64,000 nt of DNA. Origin: Haematococcus lacustris. Its lineage: Eukaryota; Chlorophyta; Chlorophyceae; Chlamydomonadales; Haematococcaceae. The notes below the pieces were generated by a model. That model did no database searches, had not been told where the DNA came from, and worked only from the letters and a program-made list of their open reading frames with translations. The translations under genes were made by a program, and so were the position numbers. The stretch spans positions 4,649,151 to 4,713,150 of the forward strand of contig JASKMD010000005.1 of assembly GCA_030144725.1 (NCBI GenBank), written 5' to 3'. Positions 1-14,341 of this stretch are shown piece after piece (within the stretch, counting starts at the first letter, position 1; each line of letters starts with the position of its first letter).

Positions 1-103
1 GTTGGGGTCGCCTGACCTGCACCTGCTTGCTGCGGTCCACCTCCTCCTCGGCAACGTACTTTTCACGGCACTAGACAGCAAGAGACAGCATGACAGAGTG
101 CAG

Positions 104-517
104 CAGCCCCCTTGTCCTCACTAGGGCCTCCATTTGAGCCGGATCAGTAGTACCCACTAGCAGCCACTAGCGGGATTATACTAGTGGGCAATAGTGACCC
201 GACTCAAACAGTGTTATTGGGCTGTGTGGAGTAAACCCAGTGCACATGGCACATGAGCCGCCTACCACCTACATTATTGCCTGACCCCTAAGGGCTATCG
301 TGTAGAGTTGGCATGACCTGCATGCACTATATGTAAGCTGATGACAGCTCAACAAAGGGGGCACACACTACTGTGCCTCAGCAGGCTGCTGCTGCTGCTG
401 CTGGGCCTTGGGAGGCTTGTCTCGCAGCCGCTTGTAGCCCAGGTCAGGGTATTCCTTGCCCTTGGCTGGCAGAGCTCCCTGGTCTGGCCAGTAGCACAGC
501 TCCAGCGGCCGCCACCT
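104..517 (-). mobile_element. Fanzor/TnpB-like element 3' tail, copy 1
   Basis: On the minus strand, 517 to 368 encodes the end of a protein: a block reading RWRPLELCYWPDQ, a KEYPDLGYKRLRDK block, a short polyQ and a stop at 368-370. The noncoding 3' part runs on to about 104. The same protein tail at 44856-45135 and 50949-51193 is preceded by RDCNAALN, which matches the RDxNAA motif of the third RuvC segment in TnpB and Fanzor nucleases. In this copy the homology stops just short of that motif, so it is a 5'-truncated relic. The end sequence near 104-215, rich in CACTAG motifs, recurs at 21195-21312, 44288-44345 and 44592-44690. The family call is from memory of the motif, not from a search. 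Confidence 0.55.
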
Positions 518-847
518 GCAACGACGCGATCACGCGGAGCTGGGAGTGGATTTCAGCCCGCAGCCGGAGGTGCTCCCGCAGCTTGCGCCTCGTCTTCTTG
601 CACCCGCGCAGCACAGCGCCCTCGGGGACCTTGATGACCTGCAGCCAAGCAAAGTTGCCATTTTGACAGGCCAAGACAAAGGCGGGGTCAACACAAACAG
701 TGCGGGGACATATAAGGCGGGGGCGCCACCTGACGTCTGCGCGTGGTCCAGCCATCCCGACGCTCCTGTCGTTGCTTGCCTTGAGGGGAACGAGACGCTG
801 CGAACAGGAGCGACGGGTTTTCTCATAGCACGTACTTCACGTTGCTC

Positions 848-1384
848 ACAGTCGGCTAGGGACACGAACCTTTCTGTTTCTTGTCGCTACCCTTCCGCTT
901 CTTCTTAGACATCACGCGATGCGCAGTGCGACGGGCGGTGGCCATTTCAAGCAGTTTGGGTTTCCCGCGAGATTCATGGAGATTCATGTACTACAGCCGT
1001 GATTCATGTACTACGCTAACCCTTCGCATCATACCCATGTGCCTGAGTGGTGCTGCCACATCTCTATTTTTGCTTTTGGTACGAAACGCAGCTAGGTACA
1101 ACGCACAAGGCTCACAGCCTGATTAGGCACTAGCCCTATGGGTGGTTGCGGGCCCAGCCATCCTTGCTCCGCCGCTTCTCTGCAGCCCGGTGCAGCCGCT
1201 GCCTGGCTTTGGGCATCAACCAGCTTGTAGCCCTGATGGTACTCCTTGCCAGATGGGCCGATGGGCTGGGCTTGGCGGTTGCAAGGAAGTGCCCTAGCTT
1301 TGGCTACACATCACTGTGGGCTTTAGGTTGCTGTCCAAAGCCAAGGAGCAGCAGCCTGCAGCACGGTATACTACGCCCTGTTTG
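848..1384. repeat. 537-bp direct repeat, left copy (flanks LINE)
   Basis: This block is identical to 6401-6937 apart from two mismatches that I could see, with no length difference. It ends exactly where the LINE-derived sequence begins. It lacks a convincing protein of its own. Part of its minus strand (near 1146-1390) has a weak GKEY...GYK resemblance to the Fanzor-like tail. Confidence 0.9.
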
Positions 1385-4300
1385 TGCGGACCAAGCGCCG
1401 AGCGCGCCGAGTGCGGACCAAGCGCCGAGCAAGGCGTGACCTGCGGCAACGCAGGGAGAAGGCAGCCTTGGCTGCAAGGGCCCACCTCGTGCGCCAACTG
1501 CAGCAAGCAGAGCAGGTCGGCCAGGCAGAGGTGCTTGCAGCGCAGCACCTCGGTGAGACGACAGCCCTAGCCGGGGTGGGGGAGCGCGTGCAGGTGGCCC
1601 ATCAGTCCCTGCTAGCCAGCGCTGTCCTGGACCAGGTGTATGGCGACCGCTCCTCCTTCTTTTTCTACCACCGCGACCAGCCTGCGCACACCCCCACCCT
1701 CATCTCCTCCCTTCAGCTCCCCGGGCAGCCCGGCTTGGCGGCCGACCTCACCACTCCAAACGGGGTGCGCTCAGCGTGCCAGGCTTTTGAACATCACTAT
1801 TCAGCCGCCGCGCCTGCCGGAGTCTACGCTGCAAAGGCCATCGACCCAGCCGCGCGCGCCACTCTGCTTAATTGCCTTACCTCCCGTCTCACCCCCGCTC
1901 AGGCCAGGGCTGCGGAAGGGCCTGGGGGAGATCCCATGCTCTCGGAGGAGGAGCTGGGTCGGGCCCTTCAAGGCAGTGCTCACAGCAAGGCCCCGGGGCT
2001 AGACGGGCTGCCCATGGAGGTGTACGACCGGCTTTGGCCTCAGCTGGTGGGCCCTTTGCGAGCCATGCTGAGAGAGGCTCTGGCAGATACGAGCGACCCA
2101 GCCCCCCTGGCTGAGTTCCTCACTGGGGTCATTACCCTGGTGCCCAAGGCTGGCAAGCCTAGAGACCAGGTGGCGGGGGTACCGCCCCATCACGCTGCTC
2201 AACTGCGATGTGCGGCTGGTGGCCCGGGCCCTAGAGGACAGGCTGCAGCTGCCGCTGGACCTGCTGGTGTCTCCTTCCCAGTCAGCTTTCATCCTGGGGA
2301 GGGACATCAACGACAGCGTGCAGTTCCACCTAGGCTTGCTGGAGTGGCTCCAGCAACGGCACAGCCCTGCCTGGCTTCTCTTGCTGGACCTGGCAGGGGC
2401 CTATGACAACGTTTCCTGGAGCCTGCTCCAGGACACGCTAGTGGCCATGGGGTTCAGCCAGCAGGGGCACGTGCGCTGGGCGCAGCTGCTGCACCGGGGG
2501 GCCACAAGCCAGGTGCTCGTCAACGGCTACCTCACCGACAGCTTCCCCTTGGCCTCTGGGCTTCTACAGGGCAGTGGGGCTTCCCCGTTGTACTGGTGTG
2601 TGGTGTTGCAACCGCTCGTTAGCTACCTCAGCTCGCTCCAGCGGGCGGGTCGCATCACCACCCCCGCTATTCCCACTAGTCCCCTGGCCATGCACGCTGC
2701 CACCCTGACCCCCGCGCTTCCCACCAAGGAGTACGCGGACGACCTCACCATCCTGGTGGCGGATCGGGTCAAGGACGGGGAAGTGGTGGTGGAGGCCTTG
2801 GTGCGGTTCCGCGCCGCAGGCGGCCCAGCGCTGAGCGTGAGCAAGAGCGTGGCCCTGCCGTGCGTCCAACCAATGACCGGTCAGGGCGAGCCAGAGGCCC
2901 TGGGGGCGGAGGGAGCAGGGTTGGCTAGGGTGGGAGGGGAGGGAGGAGGAAGGGGAGGAGCTAAGGAAGGGGAGAGGGGAAGGGTAGAGGCGGGGGCAGG
3001 GGCAGGGGCAGGGGTAGGGGCAGGGGCAGGGGCAGGGGCAAGGGCAGGGGCAGGGACAGGGGCAGGGACAGGGGCAGGGGCAGGAGCAGGGGCAGGGGCA
3101 GGGGCAGGGGCAGGGGCAGGGGCAGGGGCAGGGGCAGGGGCAGGGGCAGGGGCAGGGGCAGGGGCAGGGGCAGGGGCAGGGGCAGGGGCAGGGGCAGGGG
3201 CAGGGGCAGGGGCAGGGGCAGGGGCAGGGGCAGGGGCAGGGGCAGGGGCAGGGGCAGGGGCAGGGGCAGGGGCAGGGGCAGGGGCAGGGGCAGGGGCAGG
3301 GGGGGTCATCCGCGCCGCGCCGCCGGGGTTGGTGGTGCGCCACCTGGGGGTCCCCCTAGGGGCGACCTCTTACGTTGCCACAGGAGAGGCCGCCTATGGT
3401 GGTGCTGCAGCTGCCATCACAGCGGCCTCCCTTCCTTGGCAGCCCCTGGGCCTCAACCTGCTTGGGAGGGTACAAGTGGCTCAGCAGTGCCTGGCCAGTA
3501 AGGTCGTCTACCAGATGGCCGCCGTGCAACCTCCCACAGCCTTGGCGCAGGCCATGGCCCTTGCCATCAAACGCTTTGTTGCTGCGTCAGACCTTCCCCA
3601 GGAGCGCAGCCCCAACAGCAACCGCCTGTACCCTAGCGAGGCCATCTGCGTGATGCCCCGGCGGGAGGGAGGGGTGGGGCTCCCAGACCTAGGGGTCATC
3701 AGCACAGCCATGCGGGCGAAGATGTTAGCCCAGCTTTGGTCGCCCCGGGTGCGCCCTTGGCAACCCCTTACCCACAGCCTTTTGGCAGACCCCAGCCACG
3801 GCCTCAGCACCTGGGTCATCACAGACCCCAGCGCCCCTCCCTCGCGCAATATCACCCCGCGGCTGCAAGCTCACGTGGCCGCTTTGGCCCAACTTCGTCT
3901 GTTCCGGGTGGTACCCCCAGAGAGTCAATCCTTATACTCGGTGATGGCGGAACCGTTGTGGTTCAACCCTCTGATCCGCCTGATCCCTTCTGCTAGGCAG
4001 GAGGCAGAGGGCCAGGGTTGGACCCACGTCCGCCACGTGCGGGAGGCCCTTCAGCGGCAGTCTCAGCACGAGGGTGTCACCCGGTGGGCTGCAGACCTGG
4101 TTAGAGCCTGTCTCCCGGAGCCCTGGCAGCAGTGGGTGGACCTACGTGACCCCCCCCCGCCTGATTGGGAATGCCTGAGGGTGGGGCCCGGGGTGGGGTT
4201 CGTGGCTCGGTGCCACCCCGCGCTCCATCCCTCCCACTGGGTGGCCCCCAACGGGCGGCTCTTCCCCCTTAACCCCACGGGTCAGGGGCCCCTGGGGACG

Positions 4301-5971
4301 TTCCAGGTGGTGGAGGGGGCAGTCTGGGAGCCGGCTGCGGTGGCCCGCCTGAACAAGCCCAACTACCTCTTGACACCGGAGGAGCGAGCTACCCACCTCC
4401 GTCCTCTGCCTGCAGGGCGCCTGGGCGGGCAAGGGCAGGAGGGTGGTCAGGGCCAGGGGCAGGTGGGGGTAGATAGGGGGGGGGGGAGGGGCAGAGGCAG
4501 GGGAGGGAGCGGGGGTAGGGACAGGGGTGGGGGGCGGGGAGGGGGTGGAGCAGGAGGGCAAGGTGGAGCCCCAGCGCATAAGGCCGGGCCCCCTCCCTGG
4601 CCCAAGGAGGAGTGGCTCCTAGGCCCCTGGGCCCACCTGCAGCTGGATCCCCAGGTGTGGGGCTTGGGCACCACCACCCTCTTGGAGTTTACCGTCAGGG
4701 ATGCCAAGGTGCGCCTCCACCAGCTCCAGCGAGTCAGCGTTGACGCGCTCTACCCTCCAGGGGGGGGCCTGTGGCCGGTGCTTTGGGGAAGGCGCCCCCC
4801 ACGGGAGGCCGGGGTGGCTCAGGGGACAGCAGTTGACGGAGAGGCGTTCAGGGAGCTGGAGGAGCGGTGGCAGGCCAGCGCTCAGCAAGTTACAGCCCAG
4901 CGAGCAGCGGAAGAGCGGGAGCAGCAAGGCAGGGACGCGGAGGAGCTGCTCCCAGAGGAAGTGCAAGGCAGCCAGGCGCCGCGCTGGCGAGACACCTCCG
5001 CCAGAGCCCCTCCACGCCCCTCCCCGGAGCAACGAGCAGCCGAGCGGGCGGAGCGGCAGCTGGAGGCCCAGCAAGGGCCCCGGCGCACCGGTAGGCAGCC
5101 AGCTACCCTGCAAGTCCCCCCCGATGGCATGGTGGATGAGCTGGCCGCAGCAGCTAGACCGGGCCAGTCCTGTCTCCAGGTGTGGAAGGAGCTGATGGAT
5201 CCCACCCTCCGCCGGGAGCATGCCATCGTGGCCTGGCGGGTGCTCCACGGCAGCCTCATGGTTGGGGCCTTGTGGGGCCACATCCTTAAGGGCGCTGCTG
5301 CCCCGGGTTCATCCGACTGCCGCCTCTGCCAGCCGGGCCAGCTGGAGACCCTCACCCACGCCTTCCTCACTTGCCCCGCCGTGGCTCCGGTCTGGGAGTG
5401 GGTGTTGGATGTGTACGGCCACCTTACCGGCACCCGCCCCCCCTCCGGCGATGCCCTCCTGCTCCTCAGTGGTCGCCCCACCCGCAGCGAGGCTCCCCCC
5501 TTCCAGCCCTCAGACAGCTTGCTGTGGCTCAGGTTGCGCGTGGCCTTTCTAGGCACGGTGTGGCGTCTCCGCAGCTCCGGGGCCGCTACAGCCCTCCAGC
5601 CGCAGATGGTGGCGCAACGAGTGGCAGAGGAGGTCGTCCTCACCCTCTCCTCCGCTGTTAAACGCGACTGGCACCGGGTAGGCAGAGACATCCGGGTGGG
5701 CCTTTGTGGAGCGGTGCCCTCCACCTGGTTTAGGGGTACGGACCCGGAGCTTGGCGCAGACCAGTTTGACCGGTTGTGGCCGGAGCCGTCAGGAGGGTGG
5801 TTCGCCAAGGAGGGGGCAGAGGAGAGGGCGCTGGAGAGGGTAGGGGGAAGGGAGGCCGGGGGGATAGTAGCGGGGGCCAGGCAGCGGGAGGAGAGGGCGT
5901 TTGGGGCGGGTGAGCTAGTTGTGCGCCTGTCCTTGCAATGGCCCGTCCCCTTCCCTGCCCCTCTTGCTTGA
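1384..5971 (+). pseudogene. LINE reverse transcriptase ORF with one frameshift
   Basis: The first part is read in frame 1 from 1384. It gives a basic N-terminal stretch and the pre-RT block ending LVPKAGKPRDQ. The continuation, starting YRPITLLNCD, is in frame 2, so the frame shifts at about 2165-2180, near a run of five G. Frame 2 then runs open to 5971. RT motifs are LDLAGAYDN (near 2384), LLQGSGASP (near 2566) and YADD (2732-2743). A (GGGGCA)n array (about 2992-3303) inserts some 50 Gly-Ala dipeptides between the SKS segment and VRHLGVPLG. A CxxC...H...C zf-RVT module lies near 5315-5385, followed by a conserved W-rich tail. The endonuclease is missing. The frameshift could be a real mutation or an assembly error in a G run. 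Confidence 0.85.
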
Positions 5972-6400
5972 GCTGGGTTAGCTTGTTAGGGGTTCTGAGT
6001 GTTTTGAGGGGTTGGAGGCTGTTAGGTCTCTGGGGAGCCCTAGGTTAGGTTCTTGTGTTCGCTTAGTGGGGGCGGAGGGGCAGCGAGGGTTGTGCCTTGG
6101 AGCGGGGGGGCCTAGGGGTGTATGTTGTGTTGTCCGGGGGTCCCTAGGGTCGGCGAGGTGGAGGGGTTGCTGAGGGTGGGGGTGTGGGGGGTGTTTGGAC
6201 GTCTTTCCTTGGGGGGGTGTAGTTACCGTTCTAGGGTGGTTTGGACGCTGTTTGGTGGTGGGGTGGTGGGGTGGGGTTTGCTTGCCTTTTTGAGGAAGGG
6301 AGGGGGTAGCTTGCTCAAGATTATGGTCTAGTCTTTCTTTTCCTCTCTCTCTCTTAGTCTCTCTCTTAGTCTATCTTTCTCCTGTAATCTCTCTATACCG
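1385..6400 (+). mobile_element. 5'-truncated L1-like non-LTR retrotransposon (LINE)
   Basis: About 5.0 kb lies between the two 537-bp direct repeats. It encodes a reverse transcriptase and a C-terminal zf-RVT zinc-binding module, the order found in plant and algal L1-like LINEs. No apurinic-endonuclease domain precedes the RT, and coding begins right at the 5' boundary. This is the pattern expected of incomplete target-primed reverse transcription. The 3' end is a pyrimidine-rich tail (about 6332-6397) and not poly(A). The RT frame is broken once, so this copy is unlikely to be autonomous. Confidence 0.85.
2992..3303 (+). repeat. (GGGGCA)n hexanucleotide array inside the RT ORF
   Basis: About 50 hexamers, nearly pure, with early variants GGGGTA, AGGGCA and GGGACA. 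Because the unit is six bases it keeps the reading frame and encodes poly(Gly-Ala). The same unit forms an intronic array at 60139-60251. Confidence 0.95.
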
Positions 6401-6937
6401 ACAGTCGGCTAGGGACACGAACCTTTCTGTTTCTTGTCGCTACCCTTCCGCTTCTTCTTAGACATCACGCGATGCGCAGTGCGACGGGCGGTGGCCTTTT
6501 CAAGCAGTTTGGGTTTCCCGCGAGATTCATGGAGATTCATGTACTACAGCCGTGATTCATGTACTACGCTAACCCTTCGCATCATACCAATGTGCCTGAG
6601 TGGTGCTGCCACATCTCTATTTTTGCTTTTGGTACGAAACGCAGCTAGGTACAACGCACAAGGCTCACAGCCTGATTAGGCACTAGCCCTATGGGTGGTT
6701 GCGGGCCCAGCCATCCTTGCTCCGCCGCTTCTCTGCAGCCCGGTGCAGCCGCTGCCTGGCTTTGGGCATCAACCAGCTTGTAGCCCTGATGGTACTCCTT
6801 GCCAGATGGGCCGATGGGCTGGGCTTGGCGGTTGCAAGGAAGTGCCCTAGCTTTGGCTACACATCACTGTGGGCTTTAGGTTGCTGTCCAAAGCCAAGGA
6901 GCAGCAGCCTGCAGCACGGTATACTACGCCCTGTTTG
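6401..6937. repeat. 537-bp direct repeat, right copy
   Basis: This is the right copy of 848-1384, at a constant offset of 5553 bases. The seen differences are one A/T and one C/A change. The sequence outside (from 6938) is unrelated to the LINE, so the right junction is sharp. Confidence 0.9.
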
Positions 6938-7325
6938 AGCAGGGCAGGGCAGCGGCGCGGGGATCGGCATCTAGATTGGGTTGGGGATTGGCAACGTCAA
7001 AGCTTGGAGGGAGTGGACTGCGGCAAAGGACCCCGTTAAGTTGACCCCCAACGACTCGGAAGGGGCGAAAGGTCGTAAGGTCGTTGAAGGCAGAAAAGGG
7101 CGTAACCGCTTTGTCACAGCGCGCCTTACTCGAGAGCTGACTGTGCATACCGCATTCGCCTACCAGCTCCTAGCCTACACACGCGCACATTCGTGACAAG
7201 GTACTGCCCAGGGTTCTTGGTGCCTCGACAAGCAATTGAGCTGCAATTGAACAGCCAGTCAGGGCTGCTGACTAACGGAGCTGTGTTTGTTGTTTGTCTG
7301 GCTGCCCCCCGTAGGCAAAAACACA
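6938..7325 (+). other. Upstream region of the transaldolase gene
   Basis: About 390 bp between the right direct repeat and the transaldolase start. I see no convincing ORF, TATA box or repeat. It should hold the promoter and 5' UTR. The LINE plus repeat therefore sits within about 0.4 kb of the start codon. Confidence 0.5.
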
Positions 7326-10300
7326 ATGCAGCAACAGCTTCGGCCTGTGCGCTTCAGCAGACAGACTAGTGTGCGTGTGAGCGCCACAGTCGCAGGGGCA
7401 AAGCCTCAGCAAAATGCTAGTTTGCCGACGCTAACGAACCAGTTGGAGGCATTGAAGTCGATGAGCACGGTGGTGGCGGACACCGGCGAGCCACGGCTGG
7501 TCAAGCTGTATAAACCGCAGGTCCTTCCGACTCCAAAGATTGTTTCCGTAATACCGTTACCCACGTGGGCCGTGTAGGATAACCGCTGCTCAAACCGATG
7601 TACACAGGACTGCACTACCAATCCCAGCCTGGTGCTGAAGGCTGCGCAGTCATCAGAGTACGCCCACCTGCTCCAAGGGGCTCTCGCAGCCCAGAAGGCG
7701 CACAAAGGCCCCGCCATTTCGGCAGACCCCACCCGGCCATTTGCAGGTGAGATGCCCTTCACCCCCTTGTGTTGGTGAACTGTCCCCTGTCTCCTGCTAC
7801 AGTGTGTCCTCCCTCCTGCAGCATGGATTGTGGTTACAGCACACATATGTTAGCATCACATCCTCGTTTTTTAGTATTGTTTCTCTTACAAACACAAGCA
7901 CAAAAGAAAATGAAAGAAATTAATTTGAGGAAACAAAACTATGTCCTTAACCCTATCAGCTTTAGGTGTGGTTGTGTGGCATCACTGCAGACATGTTTTC
8001 ACGTCTGTATCATGTGCTCTTGCATGTCTGACAGGCAATTGCTATGGACTGGTGATTATGATGCTCACATCACAGCCTGTCACTCAGCCTGGCAGGAGCA
8101 TTAGCCCTTTGCTAGCAACACCCAACATGCAGAGTCTGCACCACCAGTATTGGCAGGGGCAGCTGCAATGCCATGCACTCTGCTAGCAGGCTGTGGTGTA
8201 GGCCTGTTGCCTACTTGTTGCCCGCAGCTGTGGCGGACCTTCTAGCTGTAGACCTGGGCTGCCAGATGCTGGACATTGTGCGGGGACGCGTGTCTACAGA
8301 GGTGTGTGACACTTCCACACTGTCACGCCGTCACACTCTCTCAACACCTCTGGCGCTGACGGGCCTCTAGCCCTGCTGAGCTTCGGATCTCAACCGCGTC
8401 TGGTCACAAAGAGCATGTGACACTGTCGAATGCAGGGTCATCATGTTGAGACCTCCCTCTGGCCACAGTTTGCGCTGGTGCCCATCACCTAGGCTGATCC
8501 CTGCAGCGCATGGTGGTTGTGCAGGTAGACGCGCACCTGTCTTACGACAGCACTGCTACCTACGACAAGGCGTTGCACCTGGTCGACCTGTACGCCAAGC
8601 GCGGCGTGGGCCTCGAGTAAGCCGACCGCCAGGGTATCTATGGCTGTGCCATGCCTGCCATGCACTCCCAGCACCATCCAGCAGCAGGATAGTTACAGCG
8701 CCCTGTCAGTGTGTCGTGGCCACCCTGCTGTATGCTACACCAGGGTATGCTGCATTGCTGTGCAAAAGCATGGAGATCTAACAGGGTATTCTCAGTGGGT
8801 GTGATGGATGTGATTGCCATATCCTTACTACTGGCTCCAAAGGTTTCTACAAGGCTGTGAGCTTACCACTTACCCTTGTTTTCCTTAGCTCTGAACGGTT
8901 GGTGCTGTCATAAGATCTAAAAGCAGCGATGAAAACGTGGGCAGTTCACCGTGTCGCCGATGCTATATGGTGGTCCTGGGACGCTGTGTGGTGTTGCAGG
9001 CGGCTGTACATCAAGATTGCCAGCACCTGGGAGGGCATTGAGGCGTGCCGTCGCCTGCAGGCCCAGGGCATCGACTGCAACATGACGCTGCTCTTCTCCT
9101 TTGCCCAGGTGGGTGGCTGTGCCTGGTTACACCACACGTCACGGATAGCAGACACCCAGGTCTGACGACATGTATGCGTGAGGTTGCAAGGGCACGGCCT
9201 CTAGCATGCTGCATGCTCATAGCCTGGCACAGGGAATGTGGTGCAGGGAATATTGTGGTATGTGGGGAAGCTGTCGCAGCTGGTGCAGATGCTGAGTGAC
9301 TAGCTGGGTGCAACCAAGTCATTGCCATCACTGCTGCCGCTGTGTTATCATCCAAGATGCTGGTGAATCCATCGAGCCCCCATTCCTAGCCTAGCTTCTA
9401 GCTTGCCTGGGTTGCTGCCTGCCATTGCCTGGGCTGTTGTCTGTGGAAGAGATCTGAGGTTCAGGGACAAGCTTGCATGCTGAGTGTGATGCTGAGTGTG
9501 ACATGCTGTGCAGGCAGCCGCTTGCGCTGATGCTGGGGCTGCCCTCATCTCCCCCTTTGTTGGCCGCATCATGGACTGGTGAGTGGTTGCCTAAGCAGGA
9601 CACTGGACCTGGGCCAAGGCAGGGAAGCCAGTTGTGGTCAGGTGTGGCTGCCTGCTTGGCTCCGACCAGCCCACGGGAGTGGACAGTGTGGCAGCCTCGT
9701 TGGCACTCAATTGATTGAGGTGTAGCCATAGTGATTGCTGTGGTATAGGTAGCTGCCACGCATGCTCTGATTGGGCGTCTTGCTTCCTCCATTCACAAAC
9801 TGCTTCCATTCAGTTGCTTTGCTTCGCGTGTGAGTTGCACCTGCTAGTACATGAGTGGTGTATATGGTGTGAATTGCTGGCATTCAGCTCCTCGACGATT
9901 CCCAGCTGCCCCTTGTGCCCCATGCAGGTACAAGGCAAAGGAGGGTCGGGAGTTTGCTCCAGAGGAGGTGAGTGACCTGACACCTTGCCTGCTGCCTGCT
10001 ACATGGATAGCTGCCCACCACCTTCCATGGGATGTTGTTAGTCGCATGACACCAACCTCAGACCCACACAGCCTCTCCTGCACTTCTTTTATCTCCACAG
10101 CCGAGTCTAGTGCCAGCTGCCTTGCCAATCCCAGCTTCCGCCAGCTGTGCACCTTGCACGAGCGCTGTGTACTGGCAATGTGTGTTAGTCACCTGGTGAC
10201 CTGTGTTCCTCTCCTGAGCAGGACCCGGGTGTGCTCAGTGTGAAGCGCATCTACACGTACTACAAGACGCACAGCTACCCCACAATAGTGATGGCTGCGT

Positions 10301-10766
10301 CCTTCAGGAATGTGGGGGAGATCAGGGAGCTGGCCGGGTGAGTGGCTGGCCCCGACCAGATCAGGCGCAAGGAAAGTGGTTGTGGGGGTAGACCAGGTTT
10401 ACATCCCGGGAAGTGATGGTAAGGTGGGGTTATCAAAACAGCAGGGTGGGGTGGGGTGGGTGGGGTCTGCTTCTGTGCTGACCTGCTGCTGCTGGTCCTG
10501 CATTTTGGTGCAGATGCGATAACATCACCATCTCGCCCCAGCTGCTGGCAGAACTGGAGGCGTGCTCCGACCCGCTACCCCGCAAGCTGCACCCCGGCAT
10601 GCGGGACGACAGCCTCACGAAGCTTGTCATCTCAAAGGCCTCCTTCGACACGCTGCACTCCGCTGATGCCATGGCGGTGGAGAAGCTGGCGCAGGGGATA
10701 GAGGGCTTTGCAGCGGATCAGCGCAAGCTAGAGGCCATGTTGGCGCAGGCTGCGGGCAATGCATGA
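7326..10766 (+). CDS. TAL: Transaldolase, plastid-type, nine exons
   Basis: Transaldolase moves a dihydroxyacetone unit between sugar phosphates in the pentose phosphate pathway. The exons are 7326-7520, 7608-7746, 8228-8301, 8525-8616, 9000-9108, 9514-9578, 9928-9967, 10222-10337 and 10514-10766. All donors are GT, all acceptors AG, and every phase fits, giving about 360 residues. Visible family blocks are [40 protein letters not shown] with the Schiff-base lysine (codon 9013-9015), [20 protein letters not shown] and [18 protein letters not shown]. The first ~40 residues are Arg/Ser/Val-rich and lack acidic residues, like a chloroplast transit peptide; plastid targeting is inferred. The start is the first ATG in frame with the conserved TVVADTGE block. 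The protein is close to the usual ~320 residues plus the leader, with no visible defect. Confidence 0.93.
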
Positions 10767-11016
10767 ATAGTGTAGCACATGCATGTCCTGGTTTGTTTAC
10801 ACGGGTATGTGGGGTGGGATTTGGGTAATGTTAGGATGGGTGTATGAGAAACAACTGGCGAGGATTTGACGAAGTGTGATTGTGTAGTGCTTTAAATCGT
10901 GTAGTGCGTGCATCGGTGTGCAGTTGTTGTGACTTTGTATACGTTGTTGGTGATGTGTGTCGTTTGTTGGTGAGATTGTGTGTGTGCTTGGTACAGGTTG
11001 GTGACCAAACAATGAA

Positions 11017-11021
11017 TGTAA
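11017..11021 (+). terminator. Candidate TGTAA polyadenylation signal (transaldolase)
   Basis: TGTAA is the usual poly(A) signal in chlamydomonadalean algae. This one lies about 250 bases after the transaldolase stop codon, a normal 3' UTR length. No transcript evidence is available. Confidence 0.4.
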
Positions 11022-11599
11022 CCATCATCCTTGGCACGATAGCAATGACAATTCTGTTCCATCCTCACAATTGCTACATCTTTTTGACCGATTGTTGTAG
11101 CTCGTGGTTGTTCGGGAGCCGCAGGCTCCAATGTATTGGCCGCATTGTGCAACATGCAATTCTGCGACTTGTACTTAGCAGCAGTTTCAGCAAAGATCCG
11201 CCGTCGCAGTCACGCCCCTAGCACGGGAGAGGGTCTCGATGCGTTCTGGGACGCAGCAACACTGTTGCGTGCCGACCTGAAAACTTGCAATGTCCAGTCA
11301 CGCTGCGAATTTCACTCCGCGCTGGGTCTGGGTGTGCTGGGGCTGCATACAGCAGTCGCTAAGAGTGTCTGCGAAGCCCAACAACACGTCGCATGTTGGG
11401 GGCCAGGCACCCGGCAAACCGTTGGCTGCACACTCGTCAGGCCACAAGCATCCCATCACACTAATCGGCGGCCTCATCCGTGCGGAAATGAGTAAGAAAG
11501 TTATCTCTTGAGCCACGGGGGTGCAGCCAATGGCGGGGGTGACCATTATCCTTGACATGATGGGAATGCTAGTTTTGTACCATCCTCACTATTGTCGTG
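11022..11599. other. Convergent intergenic region
   Basis: This lies between the 3' ends of transaldolase (+) and the LRR gene (-). I see no conserved ORF. Similar TTGACA/CTTGGCA-type segments recur near 11020-11060 and 11535-11590 ('accat.atccttg..a.gat' and 'gttttgtaccatcctcac'), suggesting a small degenerate direct repeat. Confidence 0.4.
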
Positions 11600-14339
<2,740 letters not shown>

Positions 14340-14341
14340 GC

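Noticed and set aside
2881..3343. Minus-strand Pro-Ala and Pro-Cys ORFs opposite the LINE RT
   Set aside because: Shadow frames of the GGGGCA array; the plus strand carries the RT motifs.
848..6937. LTR retrotransposon with 537-bp LTRs
   Set aside because: The RT is LINE-type with a zf-RVT tail. I see no gag, protease, integrase, primer-binding site or polypurine tract, and the repeats lack TG...CA ends.
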